From DATLGB01 sp964242305 (lineage in GTDB: Bacteria; Actinomycetota; Thermoleophilia; Solirubrobacterales; Solirubrobacteraceae), in NCBI GenBank assembly GCA_964242305.1, contig CAXTBB010000003.1:127339-191338 (forward strand): a stretch of 64,000 nucleotides of DNA, written 5' to 3'. A model generated the notes under the pieces. That model did no database searches. It saw nothing but the letters and a program-made list of their open reading frames with translations, and was not told where the DNA came from. Position 1 is the first letter of the stretch. Each line of letters opens with the position of its first letter. This document shows positions 1 through 7,067 of the stretch, one piece after another. A program made the translations under genes and the position numbers.

Positions 1-2
1 TC

Positions 3-164
3 CGCCCGGGCGACCACGTCGACGAGGGCGACACCGTCGTCATCCTCGAGTCCATGAAGATGGAGATGCCCGTCGAGGCCGAGGAGGCCGGCGACGTCTC
101 CCGCGTCCTCGTCGAGGAGGGGCAGACCGTCTCCGAGGGCGACCCGCTTGTCGAGCTCGACTGA
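3..164 (+). CDS. Biotin carboxyl carrier domain, C-terminal fragment (5' end outside window)
   Basis: Only the last 53 codons are present and the gene runs in from the left. The fragment is the second half of a biotinyl/lipoyl domain. It carries the biotinylation motif ESMKMEM, with the acceptor lysine codon at 57-59, followed by the usual GDVSRVLVEEGQTVSEGDPL strand pattern. It ends in VELD, as biotin carrier proteins of acyl-CoA carboxylases do. Whether it is a stand-alone carrier or the end of a biotin carboxylase fusion cannot be seen. The downstream crotonase-family gene overlaps it by 17 bases, so the two are probably translated together. That pairing suggests acyl-CoA carboxylation/decarboxylation chemistry, for example methylmalonyl-CoA. 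Confidence 0.9.
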   Translation, partial: RPGDHVDEGDTVVILESMKMEMPVEAEEAGDVSRVLVEEGQTVSEGDPLVELD

Positions 165-951
165 GCTCGCGGACGGCAAGCTGCGGCTGGACCACCCCGC
201 CGAGCACGTCGCCCGCCTCACCATCGCCAACCCGGAGAAGCGCGGGGCACTCGACCACGCGATCCTCGACGCGATCGCCGCGACGGTCCCGACCTTGGAC
301 GCGCGCTGCCTGCTCCTGACTGGGGAGGGACCGGTGTTCAGCGCCGGCTACGACATCGGCTCGCTGGACTCGGACGACTTCGCCACGGCCGCCGAGGCGC
401 TCGTCGCCCATCCCTTCCACGCCGCCATCGAGGCGCTGGAGGCCTACCCGTACCCGGCGGTGGCGGCGCTCAACGGGCACGCGATCGGCGGTGGGCTCGA
501 GCTCGCGCTGTCGTGCGACCTGATCGTGGCCTCCGAAGACGCGGTGGTGGGCATGCCGCCGGCCAAGCTCGGGCTCATCTACTCCCACACCGGGCTGCGC
601 AAGTTCGTCGACGCGATCGGGCTCATGCGCACGCGCCAGCTCTTCCACGTGGGGCGCAACGTGTCCGCCGAGCGCGCGGAGGCGTGGGGGCTCGTCACCG
701 AGGTCGTGGACGCCGACCGGCTGGCCGCCCGCGGCGTCGAGCTGGCCGGCGAGATCGCCGCGCTGGCGCCGCTGGCGCTGGCCGGCAACAAGCGCATCCT
801 GCGCGAGCTGGTCCGCGCCGAGGGTGTGCTGGACGCCGACGTCGAGCGGGAGCTGATCGCCCTGCGCGAGTCCTGCTTCACCAGCGACGACTTCCTCGAA
901 GGCGTGCGCTCGTTCGCCGAGAAGCGACCGCCGGAGTGGAAGGGCTCGTGA
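148..951 (+). CDS. Crotonase-family protein, methylmalonyl-CoA-decarboxylase-like
   Basis: A 267-residue enoyl-CoA hydratase/isomerase-fold protein, normal length for the family. The oxyanion/CoA region GHAIGGGLELALSCDLI (about 110-126) is intact and holds the first crotonase glutamate (E119). The second hydratase glutamate is absent: the segment reads MPPAKLGLIYSHTGL where hydratases have PE. That segment and the end (SDDFLEGVRSFAEKRPPEW) resemble E. coli methylmalonyl-CoA decarboxylase (ScpB/YgfG), including the tyrosine after GLI (Y145). A simple hydratase is therefore unlikely and a decarboxylase or related role is favoured; the exact substrate is inferred. The start is TTG at 148, inside the carrier gene. 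The stop overlaps the GTG of the next gene (GTGA). Confidence 0.85.
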   Translation: MSSSTELADGKLRLDHPAEHVARLTIANPEKRGALDHAILDAIAATVPTLDARCLLLTGEGPVFSAGYDIGSLDSDDFATAAEALVAHPFHAAIEALEAYPYPAVAALNGHAIGGGLELALSCDLIVASEDAVVGMPPAKLGLIYSHTGLRKFVDAIGLMRTRQLFHVGRNVSAERAEAWGLVTEVVDADRLAARGVELAGEIAALAPLALAGNKRILRELVRAEGVLDADVERELIALRESCFTSDDFLEGVRSFAEKRPPEWKGS

Positions 952-1646
952 GGCGCGCGCCGGGAGCGGTGCGCGGCGGGATCGCGCGCGACGCCAAGTC
1001 CGTGCTCTTCGGCGGCGCCCGCCGGCGGCGGCTGGCGGCGGCGTTCCTGGCGGCGGCGGTCGTGGCGGCGGCGATGACGGTCGTGCTCGTCCGCCCGGCG
1101 TTCGCGGTCTCCGCGTGGCCGGTCTCGACCGCGGCCGGGACGCCCAACCACGGCCATCTCGTCGACGGCGTCCAGCTCCCCGACGAGGGCTTTGACTTCT
1201 TCACCTGGGACCCCGTCCTCAACACGACCCCGGACCGGCCGTGGCGGCGCTGGGGCACCGACCGGCTGCTGAGCACGGTCTACGACGTGATCGCCGACTA
1301 CCGCGCCGCCGGGGTGGGCGGGGTTCCAGTCCCGCGCGTCGGGATCATGGACCTCTCGCGCCGGCACGGCGGGCCGTTCGGGCGCCGCTACGGCGGGCTT
1401 GGCCACGCGTCGCACCAGAACGGGCTCGATGTCGACGTGCTCTACCCGCGCCTGGACGGGCGCGAGCGGCGGGCGTTCCGCGTCGACCAGGTCGACCGCG
1501 TCCGCGCGCAGGCGCTCGTCGACCGCTTCGTGGCCGCCGGAGCGCAGTACGTCTTCGTCGGCCCGCACCTCGGGCTGACCGGGCCCAAGAAGGTCGTCGT
1601 CCCGCTCGTCTACCACGACGACCACCTTCACGTTCGCATCCGCTGA
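948..1646 (+). CDS. Membrane-anchored penicillin-insensitive murein endopeptidase-like (M74) protein
   Basis: A 232-residue protein starting at a GTG that overlaps the upstream stop. An Arg-rich N-terminus is followed by one hydrophobic segment (about 29-54), giving either a signal anchor or a signal peptide. The rest is exported. GHASHQNGLDVDV (about 152-164) and the terminal HDDHLHVRI match the HxxxxxxD and HxH zinc ligands of the MepA/LAS-type metallopeptidases, which cut peptidoglycan cross-links. The fold between the motifs is only loosely similar to MepA, so the substrate is inferred. It is probably co-transcribed with the genes before it. An antisense reading frame covers it but lacks family features. 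Confidence 0.75.
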   Translation: MRRAPGAVRGGIARDAKSVLFGGARRRRLAAAFLAAAVVAAAMTVVLVRPAFAVSAWPVSTAAGTPNHGHLVDGVQLPDEGFDFFTWDPVLNTTPDRPWRRWGTDRLLSTVYDVIADYRAAGVGGVPVPRVGIMDLSRRHGGPFGRRYGGLGHASHQNGLDVDVLYPRLDGRERRAFRVDQVDRVRAQALVDRFVAAGAQYVFVGPHLGLTGPKKVVVPLVYHDDHLHVRIR

Positions 1647-1667
1647 GGACCGGGCAAGAAGGGTCCC

Positions 1668-3377
1668 ATGCGTGTCCTCGCCGTCGCCGTCCTCCTCCTG
1701 CTCGCCGCCGCCCCGGCCGCCTCGGCAGCCCCCACCGCCATCGGCACCGGCGGCGCCGCCGCCAGCGTCGACCCCTACGCGACCAAGGCCGCCATCGCGG
1801 TGCTGCGCGCCGGCGGCAACGCGATCGACGCCGCCGTCGCCGCGGCCGGCGTGCTCGGCGTCGTCGAGCCGTACTCGAGCGGCGTCGGCGGTGGCGGCTT
1901 CATGGTCATCCGCACCGCCGACGGGACCATCGACACGATCGACGGGCGCGAGTTCGCGCCGAAGGCGTTCACGCCGCGCTCGTTCCTTCAGGAGGGCAAG
2001 CCGATGGACTTCGACACCGCCGTCACCAGCGGGCTCAGCGTGGGCGTCCCCGGCACGCCCGACACCTGGCGGGTCGCGCTCGCGCGCTACGGCACCCAGC
2101 CGCTGCGCGCCCTGATGAAGCCGGGCATCCGCCTCGCCGCGCACGGCTTCGTCGTCGACAAGACGCTGCACCAGCAGACGGTCGACAACGCGGCGCGCTT
2201 CCGCCGCTTCCCCGCCACCAAGAAGCTCTACCTGCCCGGCGGGAAGCCGATCAAGACCGGGAGCACCCTGCGCAACCCCGGCCTGGCCCGCACCTACCGG
2301 CGCATCGCCCGGCTGGGCACGGCCCGCGGCTTCTACCGCGGCCCGATCGCCCGCGCGCTCGTCGCCACCGTCCGCCACCCGGCCGCCAAGGTCCACCGCG
2401 GCGCGATGACGCGGGGCGACCTGACCGCCTACCGGGCGCTGCGGCGCGCTCCGGTGACCACGGACTACCGCGGCTACACGATCGCCGGCATGGGTCCGCC
2501 CTCCAGCGGCGGCACCACCGTGCTCGAGGCCCTCAACATCATGGAGGCGTTCGGCGCCCCCGCGGCGTCCCCGGTGGAGGAGCTGCACCGCTACATCGAG
2601 GCGTCGCGCTACGCGTTCGCCGACCGCAACGAGTACGTCGGCGACCCGGCCTTTGTCGACAACCCGCTCACCTGCCTGCTCTCCCAGGACTTCGCGAACG
2701 CCCGCCAGGCGCTGATCGGACCGCGGGCGCCGGACAAGCCGGTGAAGGCCGGCGACTGCCCCGGCGGCGCGCGCGCCTCGACGTCCCACGAGGGCCCGAA
2801 CACCACGCACCTGACCGTCGCCGACGCGGCCGGGAACGTCGTCACCTACACGTTCACGATCGAGCAGACAGGCGGCAGCGGGATGGTCGTCCCGGGCCGC
2901 GGCTTCCTGCTCAACAACGAGCTGACCGACTTCAACTTCGAGCCGGGGACGGCGAACTCCCCCGCCGCGCGCAAGCGCCCGCGCTCGTCCATGTCCCCCA
3001 CGCTCGTGCTCAAGGACGGCCGGCTGGTGCTGGCGGTGGGCTCGCCCGGCGGCTCGACCATCATCACCACGGTCCTGCAGATCCTGGTCGACCGCTTCGA
3101 GCGCGGGATGACGCTGCCGCAGGCGATCGCGGACCCGCGCGTGTCGGAGAACAACCTCGACGCGTCCGCCGTCGAGCCGGCCTTCCGCGCGGGCGGCTAC
3201 GCCGGCGCGCTGCGCGGCCTCGGTCACCGCTTCGTGCCCGCGCCGGGCGGCGAGATCGGCGCGGCGACCGGCATCGAGGTCCTGCCCGACGGCCGCTACG
3301 AGGCCGCGGCCGAGCCCGTGCGGCGCGGTGGCGGCTCGGCGATGGTGGTCACGCCCGCAGGCCGTCGAGGAGGCTGA
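1668..3377 (+). CDS. ggt: Gamma-glutamyltransferase precursor
   Basis: A 569-residue exported enzyme of the normal length, with a signal peptide ending near ASAAP (residues 1-20). It transfers or hydrolyses the gamma-glutamyl group of glutathione-like compounds outside the cytoplasm. The autoprocessing site is NTTH: the first Thr (T379) should become the N-terminal nucleophile of the small subunit. Substrate-loop motifs seen downstream are GGSGMVVPGRGFLLNNELTDF and GSPGGSTIITT, and GVGGGGFM lies in the large subunit. ATG at 1668 follows AAGAAGGG. The 3' end overlaps the convergent TetR gene by 29 bases. Confidence 0.95.
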   Translation: MRVLAVAVLLLLAAAPAASAAPTAIGTGGAAASVDPYATKAAIAVLRAGGNAIDAAVAAAGVLGVVEPYSSGVGGGGFMVIRTADGTIDTIDGREFAPKAFTPRSFLQEGKPMDFDTAVTSGLSVGVPGTPDTWRVALARYGTQPLRALMKPGIRLAAHGFVVDKTLHQQTVDNAARFRRFPATKKLYLPGGKPIKTGSTLRNPGLARTYRRIARLGTARGFYRGPIARALVATVRHPAAKVHRGAMTRGDLTAYRALRRAPVTTDYRGYTIAGMGPPSSGGTTVLEALNIMEAFGAPAASPVEELHRYIEASRYAFADRNEYVGDPAFVDNPLTCLLSQDFANARQALIGPRAPDKPVKAGDCPGGARASTSHEGPNTTHLTVADAAGNVVTYTFTIEQTGGSGMVVPGRGFLLNNELTDFNFEPGTANSPAARKRPRSSMSPTLVLKDGRLVLAVGSPGGSTIITTVLQILVDRFERGMTLPQAIADPRVSENNLDASAVEPAFRAGGYAGALRGLGHRFVPAPGGEIGAATGIEVLPDGRYEAAAEPVRRGGGSAMVVTPAGRRGG

Positions 3378-3927
3378 CCAGCGGGGCGCGCACCGCGTCC
3401 CGCTCCTCCCCCGCGGCGATCAGCAGCCCGGCCTCGCCGAGCGCGGCAACCAGCAGGTGGCCGAGCGGCGCCGCCGGCTGCGGGGCGATCGCGCCCGCGT
3501 CCATGGCGGCCTGCAGCGCGGTGACGGTCAGCCCGAGGCCGTACTGGAGGTCGAGCGCCCGCCACTCCGCCCAGCCCAGGACGGCGGGCGCCTGCTGGAG
3601 CGCGAGGCCGGCGAACTCCGGGTCCTCGCAGCGATCCAGGAACGCGTCCACGGCGACCACGAGCAGGTCCAGCGGGTCCCCCCCGCCGGTCAGCTTCGTG
3701 CCCAGCTCGGCGATCACCTCCGTCTCGACCTGTTCGATCACCGCGCGGAACAGCTCGCGCTTGCCGCCCGGGAAGTGGTGGTAGAGGGCGCCGCGGGTGA
3801 CGCCGGCGTCCGCCACCAGCGTCTCGGCGGCCGTGGCGTCGAAGCCGTCGCGGGCGAAGCGCTCCCGACCCGCCGCGACCAGCGCCGCGCGAGTGGCGGC
3901 GCGGCGCTCGGGCTGGGTCGGGCTCAC
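3349..3927 (-). CDS. TetR-family transcriptional regulator
   Basis: A 192-residue repressor with a typical N-terminal helix-turn-helix. AAETLVADAGVTRGALYHHF (about residues 30-49) includes the Y-HHF recognition helix of the family. The remainder is a helical ligand-binding domain with no recognisable ligand signature. Translation starts at GTG 3927, overlapping the stop of the alpha/beta hydrolase gene (GTGA), so the two form an operon. The perfect palindrome at 4745-4761, just before the hydrolase gene, is the obvious candidate operator for autoregulation. Confidence 0.93.
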   Translation of the reverse strand: MSPTQPERRAATRAALVAAGRERFARDGFDATAAETLVADAGVTRGALYHHFPGGKRELFRAVIEQVETEVIAELGTKLTGGGDPLDLLVVAVDAFLDRCEDPEFAGLALQQAPAVLGWAEWRALDLQYGLGLTVTALQAAMDAGAIAPQPAAPLGHLLVAALGEAGLLIAAGEERDAVRAPLVSLLDGLRA

Positions 3928-4733
3928 CCGGCGAACGTAGCGATCAGCTCCGCGGTCCGCGTGGGCTGGTCCAGCGACACGAAGGTGAAGCTGTCCTCGA
4001 TCGTCTCGATGCGCGCGTCGGGCAGCGCCGCCGCGAGCCGCTCGGCCTGGGAAAGGCGGAAGGCGCGGTCCTCCGGCGCCCACGCCAGCAGCACCGGCCC
4101 GGGGAACGCCTCGAGGCGCTCGGCGACGTCGATGGTGATCTGCGGGCGCACCGCCCGCACGATGGCGGCGGTGTCGCGGCGCACGCCGCGCGGACCCTTG
4201 AGGTACGCCCGCAGCCAGCGGTCCTCGAGCGCGCGGTGCGGCGCCGGGCGCTTGGTCAGCAGCCCGAAGGCGATCGGCAGCCGTCGCAGGCGCGGGACGA
4301 TGCCGAGCGGCCACACCGCGGCGAAGAGCCCGCCCGGGATCCGCGCCGCCCACACCAGCGGGTGGAACATCCGCGGCGGGAAGTCCTCGTAGAGGTCGCA
4401 GGGCGTGAGGACGAGCCGGCCGACGCGCTCGCCATGATCGGCCGCGACCAGCTGCGCGAGCGCGCCGCCGGAGTCGTTGCCGACCAGGGTGACGTCGCGC
4501 AGGTCGAGATGCTCGAGTAAGTCGGCGACCATGGCGGCGACGCCGGCAGGAGTGCGGTCGGCGCCGGCGGGCAGCGGGGTCGGGTGGCAGCCGAGCGGCA
4601 GCACGGGGACGATGCAGCGGCGGTCGAGCCGGTCGACCACCCCGTCCCACAGCTCGGGGCCGACCAGCAGGCCGTGGAGGAGGACGACGGCGTCAGCCCC
4701 GCCGCCGGGATCGGTGTCGCGATAGTCGAGCAT
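3924..4733 (-). CDS. Alpha/beta-fold hydrolase (haloalkane-dehalogenase-like subgroup)
   Basis: A 269-residue alpha/beta hydrolase. LLHGLLVG (about 18-25) forms the oxyanion loop. The nucleophile elbow is VGNDSGG, which puts Asp87 rather than Ser at the centre of the GxNucxG turn, as in dehalogenase-like members. The usual C-terminal catalytic His is not obvious: the region reads DSFTFVSLDQP, a variant I recall in other actinobacterial relatives. Substrate unknown. ATG 4733 is chosen over a frame extension five codons upstream because the operator palindrome lies there. First gene of an operon with the TetR regulator. Confidence 0.8.
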   Translation of the reverse strand: MLDYRDTDPGGGADAVVLLHGLLVGPELWDGVVDRLDRRCIVPVLPLGCHPTPLPAGADRTPAGVAAMVADLLEHLDLRDVTLVGNDSGGALAQLVAADHGERVGRLVLTPCDLYEDFPPRMFHPLVWAARIPGGLFAAVWPLGIVPRLRRLPIAFGLLTKRPAPHRALEDRWLRAYLKGPRGVRRDTAAIVRAVRPQITIDVAERLEAFPGPVLLAWAPEDRAFRLSQAERLAAALPDARIETIEDSFTFVSLDQPTRTAELIATFAG

Positions 4734-4744
4734 GCGACAAAGAT

Positions 4745-4761
4745 ACATACCGTCTGTATGT
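4745..4761. promoter_or_regulatory. Palindromic operator, probably TetR-type
   Basis: ACATAC-CGTCT-GTATGT is a perfect 6+6 inverted repeat with a 5-base centre. It sits 11 bases before the hydrolase/tetR operon start and about 50 bases before the divergent gene at 4814. Its size and form match TetR-dimer operators, so the adjacent TetR protein probably binds here and may control both directions. Binding is inferred. Confidence 0.7.
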
Positions 4762-4813
4762 GTTCTGTGCGGTTGGCCACGGAACCGTCCGAGGGGAGCC
4801 GTAGCTTCCGGCC

Positions 4814-5902
4814 ATGCGGACGATCTATGGGCCTCAGGGCCCTCGCGTGGTGTTGGACGGGCGACCGGTTCTGCTCTTGTCCTCGAACAACGCGCTCGGG
4901 CTCGCCGACCATTCGCGCGTCCGCGAAGCCGCCGCCGACGCGGCCATGCGCTGGGGCGTCGGCGCCGGCAGCGCGCGCGACGTGGCCGGCACGATGACCG
5001 TCCACCGGCGGCTCGAGGCGGGGCTGGCCGACTTCCACGGGACGGAGGCGGCGCTGCTCGTCGACGCGCCGGGGCTCCCCGCCGGCCGGGTCTTCGCCGA
5101 CGCCCTCAACGCGGTCGACGTCCCCGGCGCCGTCGTCTACGAGCACGCCGACGCCGACCATCTCGGCTGGTGCCTGCGCCAGCATGCCGGCGGGGGCGCC
5201 GCCGTGATCGCCACGGACGCGGTGTTCGCCGACGGCGACGTCGCCCCGCTGGCGGAGCTGGCCGACTACGCCCGCCGCCACGGCGCCCGCCTGGTCGTCG
5301 ACGAGGCGCACTCCGTCGGCACCCTCGGCCCGGGTGGCCGCGGCGCGCTGGCCGCGGCCGGGGTGCGGGACGCCGTGCTGATCGGCTCGCTCGGCCACGC
5401 CCTCGGCGCCCACGGGCACTACGTCGCCGGCGCGGTCGCCGACCTCGACGCGCTGCCTGCGAGCCGTGGTATCGCCCCCTCCCCGCCGGTCGTGGCCGGC
5501 GCGCAGGCCGCGCTCGAGCTGCTGCTGGAGAAGCCCCACCGGGTCGACAAGCTGGCCGCCAACGCGGCCCTGCTGCGCGACGGCCTGGCCCGGGAGGGCT
5601 TCGACGTGACCGGCTCGGACACGCACGTCATCGCGCTGGTGGTGGGCGACGAGGCCGACGCGCGGGCGATGTCCGAGGCGGCGCTCGTCCAGGGCGTCTA
5701 CGTGGAGGTGCTGGTCGCGGCCGGCACCGCGCGGCTGCGGCTGTGCGCGATGGCGACCCACACCCGGCAGGAGCTGGCCGAGGCCGCCCGCGTGATCGGG
5801 CGGGCCGCCCTCCGGTGCGGGCTGCGGCCGGGCACGATGGTCTCGGTGGCCGAGGCGCAGACCGGCGGTGACGTCGTCCCGCTCGTCCGCCGCGCCGCGT
5901 AG
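4814..5902 (+). CDS. Alpha-oxoamine-synthase family homologue lacking the PLP lysine
   Basis: A 362-residue protein of the AONS/KBL/SPT family, PLP fold type I. Family landmarks remain: SNNALGLADHSRV (substrate loop), GVGAGSARDVAGT, H64 in TVHRRLE, and DEAHSVGTLGPGGRG with the PLP-binding Asp and His. The Schiff-base lysine of the usual SKALG motif is replaced: the segment reads GSLGHALGAHGHYVAG, with His195 (codon 5396-5398) at that place. The SGYxAN segment is also altered (DAPGLPAGRVF). It is therefore unlikely to be a normal biotin (BioF) or KBL enzyme. It could be a pseudoenzyme, comparable to the lysine-less SPTLC1 subunit, or have new chemistry. ATG 4814 lies six bases after a TAGCTT box, which could be a leaderless promoter. 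Confidence 0.8.
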   Translation: MRTIYGPQGPRVVLDGRPVLLLSSNNALGLADHSRVREAAADAAMRWGVGAGSARDVAGTMTVHRRLEAGLADFHGTEAALLVDAPGLPAGRVFADALNAVDVPGAVVYEHADADHLGWCLRQHAGGGAAVIATDAVFADGDVAPLAELADYARRHGARLVVDEAHSVGTLGPGGRGALAAAGVRDAVLIGSLGHALGAHGHYVAGAVADLDALPASRGIAPSPPVVAGAQAALELLLEKPHRVDKLAANAALLRDGLAREGFDVTGSDTHVIALVVGDEADARAMSEAALVQGVYVEVLVAAGTARLRLCAMATHTRQELAEAARVIGRAALRCGLRPGTMVSVAEAQTGGDVVPLVRRAA

Positions 5903-5909
5903 GACCCAC

Positions 5910-6323
5910 GTGCTGCCCGAGCTCGTCGGCGCGTTCTCCGCGCTGTACATGACCGGCGTGATCTGGTTCGTCCAGCTCGTCCACTACCCGCTGTTCTTCG
6001 TCGTCGGCGATGCGAACTGGACCCGCTACCACGCCGGGCACACGCTGCGGACGGGGTGGGCGGTGGCGCCGGTGATGCTCGCCGAACTGGGCAGCGCGGT
6101 CGTGGTCGCGTTCCAGAAGACGGACGCGCTGGCGATCGCCGGCCTGGCGCTGGCCGCGGCCACGTGGCTGTTGACCTTCGGGCTCGCCGTCCCGGACCAC
6201 GGGCGGCTCGACCGCGGCTTCGACGCCCGTGTGGCCCGCCGGCTGGTCACCGTCGGCTGGCTGCGCACCGCCGCGTGGACCGCGCACGGATGCGTGGCGC
6301 TGGCGCTCGTTACGGTGCGGTAG
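5910..6323 (+). CDS. Small four-helix integral membrane protein
   Basis: About 137 residues from GTG 5910, or 151 if GTG 5868 inside the previous gene is used. Four hydrophobic segments are visible. The first is ALYMTGVIWFVQLVHYPLFF, followed by NWTRYHAGHT, a loop rich in His and Arg. I recall this HYPLF plus YHxxHT pattern from uncharacterised membrane proteins of many bacteria, but no function is known to me. It directly abuts the next gene (TAG then ATG), so it is likely in an operon with 4814-5902 and 6324-7067. Confidence 0.75.
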   Translation: MLPELVGAFSALYMTGVIWFVQLVHYPLFFVVGDANWTRYHAGHTLRTGWAVAPVMLAELGSAVVVAFQKTDALAIAGLALAAATWLLTFGLAVPDHGRLDRGFDARVARRLVTVGWLRTAAWTAHGCVALALVTVR

Positions 6324-7067
6324 ATGAGCGAGGACGTGCGGCAGCGCACGGCGGCGGAGGAGGCACGCACCCTGCTGGCGCAATCGAGCGCGGGCACCCT
6401 GGCGACGCTCAGCGCCGACGGCGGGCCGTGGGCGTCGCTGGTCGCTTACGGGACGACGGTCGACGGCTCACCCGTCCTGCTCGTCTCCACCCTCGCCGAG
6501 CACGGACGCAACCTCCGCACCGACGGCCGCGCCAGCCTGTGCGTGGCGGAGGTGGCCACGGGCGACGACGTGCTCGACTGCGGGCGGGTCACGCTCGCCG
6601 GAGTGGCCGAGCGGACGGAGGACGACGCCGCGCTGGCCTCGTTCCAGGCCGCCCACCCGTTCGCGCGCACCTACGTCGGCTTCGACGACTTCTCGTGCTG
6701 GGTCCTGCGCGTCGAGCGGGTGCGCTGGGTGGGTGGCTATGGGCGGATGGACTCGGCCACGGCCGCGGACTACCACGCCGCCGAGCCCGATCCCGTGGCG
6801 GGATCGGCGGTCTCCGCGGCTCGCCACATGAACGACGACCACCCCGACGCGCTCCTGTTGATGGCGCAGCGGCTCGCCGGCATACCCGACGCCGAACGGG
6901 TGGTGTGCCAGCGCGCCGATCGCTACGGACTGGACCTTTGGGTGCACACCCCGCGTGGCGACGAAGCGGCGCGGGTCGGCTTTGCGGAGGCCTGCACCGA
7001 GGCGGGCGGCCTTCGCGCGGCGGCGGTCGAGCTGACCCGGCGGGCCCGTCAGTCGCCGGCGGCGTAG
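6324..7067 (+). CDS. HugZ-like pyridoxamine-phosphate-oxidase-fold protein with C-terminal DUF2470 domain
   Basis: A 247-residue protein with two parts. Residues 10-150 form an FMN-binding split barrel: EEARTLLAQSSAGTLATLS and ASLVAYGTTVDGSPVLLVST are the first strands, and AHPFARTYVGFDDFSCWVL is typical. Residues 160-240 form a DUF2470 domain beginning ARHMNDDHPDALLLM. Relatives bind flavin or haem and some degrade haem (HugZ/HutZ). Activity here is inferred only from fold. The start is the ATG directly after the preceding stop, and the 3' end overlaps the convergent gene by 19 bases. Confidence 0.87.
   Translation: MSEDVRQRTAAEEARTLLAQSSAGTLATLSADGGPWASLVAYGTTVDGSPVLLVSTLAEHGRNLRTDGRASLCVAEVATGDDVLDCGRVTLAGVAERTEDDAALASFQAAHPFARTYVGFDDFSCWVLRVERVRWVGGYGRMDSATAADYHAAEPDPVAGSAVSAARHMNDDHPDALLLMAQRLAGIPDAERVVCQRADRYGLDLWVHTPRGDEAARVGFAEACTEAGGLRAAAVELTRRARQSPAA

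Noticed and set aside
579..3227. 882-codon open frame on the minus strand
   Set aside because: Antisense to the M74-like and ggt genes. Arg/Gly/Ala-rich composition with no domains, typical of shadow frames in very GC-rich DNA.
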